From contig NZ_JABASR010000010.1 of the NCBI RefSeq assembly GCF_016107525.1, forward strand, positions 93,420 through 157,419: a stretch of DNA of 64,000 bases. The letters run 5' to 3'. How positions within the stretch are numbered: position 1 is the stretch's first letter; every line of letters begins with the position of its first letter. Source of the DNA: Psychrobacter aquimaris (GTDB lineage: Bacteria; Pseudomonadota; Gammaproteobacteria; Pseudomonadales; Moraxellaceae). Below the pieces are notes generated by a model. It made no database searches, was not told the origin of the DNA, and saw nothing but the letters and a program-made list of their open reading frames with translations. A program made the position numbers and the translations under genes. This document shows positions 60,110 to 64,000 of the stretch, piece after piece.

Positions 60110-61341
60110 TGAGAATTTTATTTTGGTCATGGCCACGTATTGAAGCACCTAGTATTAACTTTAAAGGTTCTTCTAATGCATTTGGGAATCAGTATTTTTA
60201 TTTTGAAGATTTTGTTGATAGATTAAAAACTAATAGTGGTAACCTTATACATTGGGATGCCACAAACAAAATATTTGATCACGATGGGGAAACCTCATGC
60301 TACTTCCAACCATCTAAAATGAGTAAAGATGATTGGGAAACTTTCATAGAAATTGTAAATAATAATTTTGATGTAGTTCTTATTAGCCAGGCTAACTCGT
60401 TACGCCCTGATGCAGATCATGGTGGACTAGCAAACTTTATTGAAAAAGTTGATGTCGATGTTTATTTGTTTGGGTTGGGTCTACAAGAAGATTTTAATGC
60501 TAGTTTAGATAGTGTTCTACCAGGAACTAAAAAATTTTTAGAAATAGCTAATACTAAAGCTAAACTGTTCGCCGTAAGAGGACAAAGAACCGCTGATTGG
60601 CTAAGTAAGGCAGGCATACATAACTTTCATGTAACTGGATGTCCAAGTATGTATGTTTATCCGCATAAAATTTTGAGTGCTATCCGGTCCTTCCGTGATA
60701 TTCCAGAAAAGATTTCTAGAAATGCCCCTTTAAAGTTTTTATCTGCAGGGCATTTTGAAAGACCTATATTAGCTAAGCCCGAGCTTAAGTGGAGAGCTGA
60801 AGGTTTATGTAATCTGTTTAAAGGCGAAAAAGCAGATTATGTTTTTCAGAGTGAGTTTAGAGGGTATTATCATCTAAAGAATACGGTCATCTACGATCCA
60901 GTTAGTAACGAAGTTGATGACATAGCTATTCGTAACTATTTTTTCGATTATTATGGTATTACTGCTAATTTCGATAAATTCCTATTTTTTACAGACGCAA
61001 ATATGTGGAGATTTGCTGCATCTTCTTATGATGTTTACATTGGTGACAGACTTCATGGTGGCTTAGTTAGCCTACAGGCTGGAGTCCCTTCTGTTCTGTT
61101 ATATAATGATGTGAGAGTTAAAGAGATAGCCGATTTCTTTATGTTACCCAATTTTGATATGAAAGAAATTGGATCCTACTCTGCTAGAACATTACTTTTA
61201 AAATCTTTAGAAAGTTATGATGTAGATCTTGCTGTTTCTAAATACATTAATCTTTATAGGGATTTTAAAAACTTGATTGAATCAAAAGGCCTTGCTTTTC
61301 AACCACATTATAAAGATTTTGAAATAAAGGAGTCAGTTTGA
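60109..61341 (+). CDS. polysaccharide pyruvyl transferase family protein
   Basis: A 410-residue protein. The order of LISQANSLRPD, FAVRGQRTADWLSKAGI, VTGCPSMYVYP and the late YIGDRLHGGLVSLQAGVPSVLLY, with the conserved Arg and His, fits the CsaB/WcaK-type family that adds pyruvate ketals from phosphoenolpyruvate. Some members are glycosyltransferase-like, so the reaction is inferred. The GTG start overlaps the preceding stop (TAGTG) and AAGGAAAG lies before it. It is the last gene before the insertion sequences. Confidence 0.8.
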   Translation: MRILFWSWPRIEAPSINFKGSSNAFGNQYFYFEDFVDRLKTNSGNLIHWDATNKIFDHDGETSCYFQPSKMSKDDWETFIEIVNNNFDVVLISQANSLRPDADHGGLANFIEKVDVDVYLFGLGLQEDFNASLDSVLPGTKKFLEIANTKAKLFAVRGQRTADWLSKAGIHNFHVTGCPSMYVYPHKILSAIRSFRDIPEKISRNAPLKFLSAGHFERPILAKPELKWRAEGLCNLFKGEKADYVFQSEFRGYYHLKNTVIYDPVSNEVDDIAIRNYFFDYYGITANFDKFLFFTDANMWRFAASSYDVYIGDRLHGGLVSLQAGVPSVLLYNDVRVKEIADFFMLPNFDMKEIGSYSARTLLLKSLESYDVDLAVSKYINLYRDFKNLIESKGLAFQPHYKDFEIKESV

Positions 61342-61392
61342 TACTAAAGTTAGGGGCTATCCTAGATAAGTAAAACTATTTAGGATAGCACT

Positions 61393-61590
61393 ATGAGAAA
61401 GAGTAAACTAAGTTGGTATAAACAAAACAGACTAATCGAGTTATTTGTTGCAGATTCTACAGCAAGAATAGCAGCAAGAATAGCCAGTGTTAATAAACCC
61501 ACAGCCAGTTATTACTTTCATAAGCTACGAATGCTGATTTACGAAAATAGCCAAGACCCTGGTTTATTCGAAGGCGAAATCAAAGTATAG
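61393..61590 (+). pseudogene. IS1595-family transposase, N-terminal fragment
   Basis: A 65-codon fragment. LSWYKQNRLIELFVADSTAR and NKPTASYYFHKLR are the N-terminal zinc-free helix-turn-helix part of IS1595-type transposases, ending in LFEGEIKV. The expected next residues, DESYFGG, begin on the other side of the IS630 insert as GATGAATCATAT, then TAA. The stop TAG at 61588 is supplied by the IS630 end. The gene is therefore broken twice, by insertion and by deletion. Confidence 0.8.
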
Positions 61591-62049
61591 TCAGTTCACT
61601 ATAAAAGAAATACAGCCCATATCATGAAACAGTTTAGGCAGATTATTCTCCATCCAGCCTTGGCGTAGAAACTTTGCTTGTGCCCACTTCTTTTCAATGG
61701 GATTTAGATCAGGGCTGTAGGGTGGCAGCCATAGAATACGATAGCCATTTCTGTTTAGTAGTTTTTGAATGCGTTTATTTTTATGAAAGCGTGCATTATC
61801 CATGACAATCATGCATTTAGTCTTGAGACTTGGAATTAGCGTGTATTTGCACCACTCATAGAATATGCTGCTGTTGATATTCTGCTCAAAGTAATCAAGT
61901 GCAAACAGCATCTTTTCATACAGAGCACCAATGACATTAGTACGCTTTTTTGCTTGCCAGTTGTAGCTGTCAATACAGGGTTTGCCTATCGGTGCATAGC
62001 CATAAGGACGAATGGTTTCAGCCTCGAAACCACTTTCATCCATATACAC
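61591..62049 (-). CDS. IS630-family transposase, C-terminal (DDE) part
   Basis: A DDE integrase segment. The catalytic residues are visible in VYMDESGFE (first Asp), CMIVMDNARFHKN (second Asp) and SPDLNPIEKKW (Glu). The ATG at 62049 is probably internal; a frame open further upstream (KKTLEHPKACP through QQGYPIV) joins the N-terminal part if the A8 run is re-read. The stop codon lies within the terminal inverted repeat. Confidence 0.82.
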   Translation of the reverse strand: MYMDESGFEAETIRPYGYAPIGKPCIDSYNWQAKKRTNVIGALYEKMLFALDYFEQNINSSIFYEWCKYTLIPSLKTKCMIVMDNARFHKNKRIQKLLNRNGYRILWLPPYSPDLNPIEKKWAQAKFLRQGWMENNLPKLFHDMGCISFIVN

Positions 62050-62083
62050 TATGGGATAACCTTGCTGTGTAAAGCTATCAAGC

Positions 62084-62452
62084 TTACTCTGATATATCGA
62101 TCTTTTTATCGGACAGGCTTTTGGATGCTCTAAGGTCTTTTTTTTGGCTAATACCTATACGTTTTAAAGCAGTGTGCATGCCGGTCTTACTACAGTCAAA
62201 GCGCCTAGCTCGCTCGTACAGATAGTCGTCTGGATATTGTTCAACGTCTTTTAAGAGTGCTTCATTAGGTATTTTAGTTGATGATTTATCTCGAGTTTGT
62301 TTGATACTTGGGTTTTTCAGCCAGCGCTGTAATGCAGTTTTGCTAACATTATAGAAAGTACAAGCCTCACGGATACTCATATCTTTGTTTTTGACACTTT
62401 TAATCACTTGTGCTCGAAAATCTGCTGAATAGGTCATGTGTTCTTCTGGCAT
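62084..62452 (-). CDS. IS630-family transposase, N-terminal (helix-turn-helix) part
   Basis: A 122-residue DNA-binding part: MTYSADFRAQVIKSVKN, SIREACTFYNVSKTALQRWL and a second helix-turn-helix to KRIGISQKK. After ISQKK the frame runs off into DLRASKSLSD and stops, while the family continues as KTLEHPKACP in another frame. The change occurs in a run of eight A at 62143-62150, so slippage or a one-base change separates the two parts. Confidence 0.82.
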   Translation of the reverse strand: MPEEHMTYSADFRAQVIKSVKNKDMSIREACTFYNVSKTALQRWLKNPSIKQTRDKSSTKIPNEALLKDVEQYPDDYLYERARRFDCSKTGMHTALKRIGISQKKDLRASKSLSDKKIDISE

Positions 62453-62651
62453 TTCATCTGTTTTAAAACGATTGTATCTTATTTATAAAGAATTGACTAT
62501 AGATGAATCATATTAAGTCATTGTGTATTTCATTAATTAAGACTGTTATAAATATTGTATCGGTTTTATTTGGATTAGATTATAGTTATATAGGATAGTC
62601 CCTAATATTGACATGAAGAGTCGAACTTCAGGTAAATTAGTTGTCTGGTTA

Positions 62652-63830
62652 TCATCTTAATTTAACAATCCAACCCCAAAAAGGTTGATAGATTTTTCGT
62701 GCATATTTATTATCTTCTATTAAGTTGGGTATTGCAGAAAAAGCTAGTGTTTGAGATTCCGTAATAATAAAGTGATCTATATTTAAGGCCAATAACTCAC
62801 GATGCATCCATGTATTCTCACTTACTATACAAGTAGCGCCTGCTTGTATGGCTAACCACATCACCCCTGATGTTTTGTTCTTATAAGAGGTGCTATCGTA
62901 GTTTAATACAACCAAATTGCATTGATCATAAAGTGTAAGCATATCCTCTGTACTTAAAAACTTAGCAATAGTTTTAGTAGTAGGGTTTATTTCATTTATT
63001 TCTGAGACAATATCTTTTTGTTTTTTATTGAGGTCTTTTTTACTTAAATGGATAGTTATAATATTATCTTGATACCATTTATTTTTTAATTTTGATAGTA
63101 TGTCAGGTAATTCATAAAAACCTTTCTCTTTTTTAATCTCTCCAGAGTAAAGTAGTATATTGTTTTTTGAACCATCATTGTCTTGTCTTTGTCTAATTCC
63201 GTCAGCCTGCCAATCTCCTAAGAAGAAAGGATGAAGATCTATATGAGTCCTATCTGACATAAGCTCCTGAAATGCTAAAAGATATTCTTGGTTGCTAGTG
63301 TATAGCTTTACATTTTCGCAACTCTTTAGTCTTTTCAATGCAACTTTATAATTCAATGCAAGCTTCGGGTTTTCATACTCTAAAGCTTCATTGATACCGC
63401 ACCAGTACATCAAAAATACATTACATATAAAGCGTTCATTAAGGGAGCCTTTGATAGCTAGCCCCAAAGCCATTAAATGCTCCCAAGACATTGTATGAAA
63501 AATTAACTGTACTTTTCCCTCTGGGTAGAGATCCACTAAAGCCTTGAAAGCAAGCTTATATTCTTGAGATAGTTGCAATATATAGTCATTTACTTGAGTA
63601 GATGTTGATGAGTCAATACTCAGCCCAAATATATCAGTATCAAAAACTCTTACGAAAGAAATTTTTTTATTGTTAAGCTTGTTTTCCCATTCTTTTGACA
63701 GTGCTTGATGAGTTATTATTGTTATATTGGCTTCTTGAGTTTTACTATACTTGCATAATAAGTCTAGAAAACCTGTATTATGAGCGCCTTTAAACCCTGC
63801 CCCAATATCTATAAATGCAATTTGTTTCAT
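62652..63830 (-). CDS. glycosyltransferase-like protein (GT-B fold)
   Basis: A 392-residue protein. The C-terminal half has GT4-like elements: LLYSGEIKKEKGFYELPDIL as the start of the donor domain, KTIAKFLSTEDMLTLYDQCNLVVLNYD, and TSGVMWLAIQAGATCIVSENTW in place of the usual E(x7)E region. The N-terminal half begins QIAFIDIGAGFKGAHNTGFLD and is atypical. No membrane segment is seen. It faces the polysaccharide operon from beyond the insertion sequences, is equally AT-rich, and probably belongs to the same glycan locus. Confidence 0.68.
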   Translation of the reverse strand: MKQIAFIDIGAGFKGAHNTGFLDLLCKYSKTQEANITIITHQALSKEWENKLNNKKISFVRVFDTDIFGLSIDSSTSTQVNDYILQLSQEYKLAFKALVDLYPEGKVQLIFHTMSWEHLMALGLAIKGSLNERFICNVFLMYWCGINEALEYENPKLALNYKVALKRLKSCENVKLYTSNQEYLLAFQELMSDRTHIDLHPFFLGDWQADGIRQRQDNDGSKNNILLYSGEIKKEKGFYELPDILSKLKNKWYQDNIITIHLSKKDLNKKQKDIVSEINEINPTTKTIAKFLSTEDMLTLYDQCNLVVLNYDSTSYKNKTSGVMWLAIQAGATCIVSENTWMHRELLALNIDHFIITESQTLAFSAIPNLIEDNKYARKIYQPFWGWIVKLR

Positions 63831-63944
63831 GATATAACTATCCGTTTTTGATCCATGATTTACTTTTAAAAGCCTATTATAGTACAGGTCATCGGTATAC
63901 AGAGTGATATTAGATCAAACCCCATATATACTAAATGGAGTATA

Positions 63945-64000
63945 GTAGACCTCTTGCAAAAGTAGTTTCAAGACTCAAAGACTATAACTGAACCCTAAAT
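63945..64000. other. possible insertion-sequence terminus at the window edge
   Basis: GTAGACCTCTTGCAAAAGTAG resembles, from memory, the outer end of IS5-type elements (AGACCTxTTGCAAAA). The rest would lie outside the window. Weak evidence only. Confidence 0.3.

Larger units (their letters stand above)
61588..62499 (-). mobile_element. IS630-family insertion sequence inside the IS1595 remnant
   Basis: The ends are imperfect inverted repeats: TAGTCAGTTCACTATAAA on the left and TAGTCAATTCTTTATAAA read from the right. TA duplicates flank it at 61586-61587 and 62500-62501, the known IS630 target. It is 912 bases long and carries a transposase in two overlapping-frame parts on the minus strand. 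Confidence 0.85.
61353..62602. mobile_element. IS1595-family remnant, internally deleted and interrupted by IS630
   Basis: The ends are inverted repeats: GGGGCTATCCTAGATAAGTA at the left and, read inward from the right, GGGACTATCCTATATAACTA. The transposase start matches the IS1595 family, but the frame stops soon after the DESY position once the IS630 insert is removed. No clear 8-base target duplication was found. Confidence 0.7.

Overview
The window looks like a chromosome segment of a Psychrobacter-like gammaproteobacterium (Moraxellaceae). This rests on moderate-to-low GC, the argH/fimS-algR/hemC-hemD order shared with pseudomonads, a Pst operon with a Pho box, a gltA | sdhCDAB-sucAB-lpd-sucCD TCA cluster, and a Balon-like eRF1-family protein at the left edge. 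The assignment is inference from protein resemblance; no database search was possible.

Layout. 1-10.4 kb is housekeeping: the 3' part of the Balon-like ribosome hibernation factor, an EEP-family phosphohydrolase, an NADPH oxidoreductase, a leftward ABC transporter-hydrolase-AlkB group, a DMT transporter, class I fructose-bisphosphate aldolase, and a lipoprotein that looks like a 5'-nucleotidase domain without its metal ligands. 10.5-12.8 kb holds thiC behind a TPP riboswitch. 13.0-18.4 kb is the phosphate operon pstSCAB-phoU with a Pho box. 18.4-26.8 kb holds yggX, argH, a FimS/AlgZ-like kinase with a degenerate ATPase domain, AlgR, hemC, hemD, a HemX-like protein and a thioesterase. 26.9-31.6 kb holds ribB with a degenerate RibA domain, rarA, and a small HExxH protein followed by a lipoprotein.

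31.6-50.2 kb is the TCA region. gltA (leftward) diverges from sdhCDAB, sucAB, lpd and sucCD (rightward). Two TnpB-only IS200/IS605 elements (RNA-guided nucleases with adjacent omega-RNA-like right ends) lie here: one beside the gltA terminator, with a non-canonical RuvC-II site, and one between sdhB and sucA, with a canonical site.

50.2-61.3 kb is an AT-rich, tightly packed, rightward surface-polysaccharide locus: galE, a coiled-coil protein with a repeated C-terminal motif, a DUF115/MptE-like protein, an SMP-30 lactonase, a GT2 glycosyltransferase, a CMP-sugar-type cytidylyltransferase, a D-2-hydroxyacid dehydrogenase, an SDR, a two-domain glycosyltransferase and a pyruvyltransferase-like protein. 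Several of these genes overlap at their ends, and the enzyme set suggests an unusual CMP-activated acidic building block. The locus ends at a nested insertion: an IS630-family element sits, with a TA duplication, inside an internally deleted IS1595-family remnant. A leftward glycosyltransferase follows, and a possible further IS terminus touches the right edge.

No tRNA, rRNA or CRISPR array was seen.
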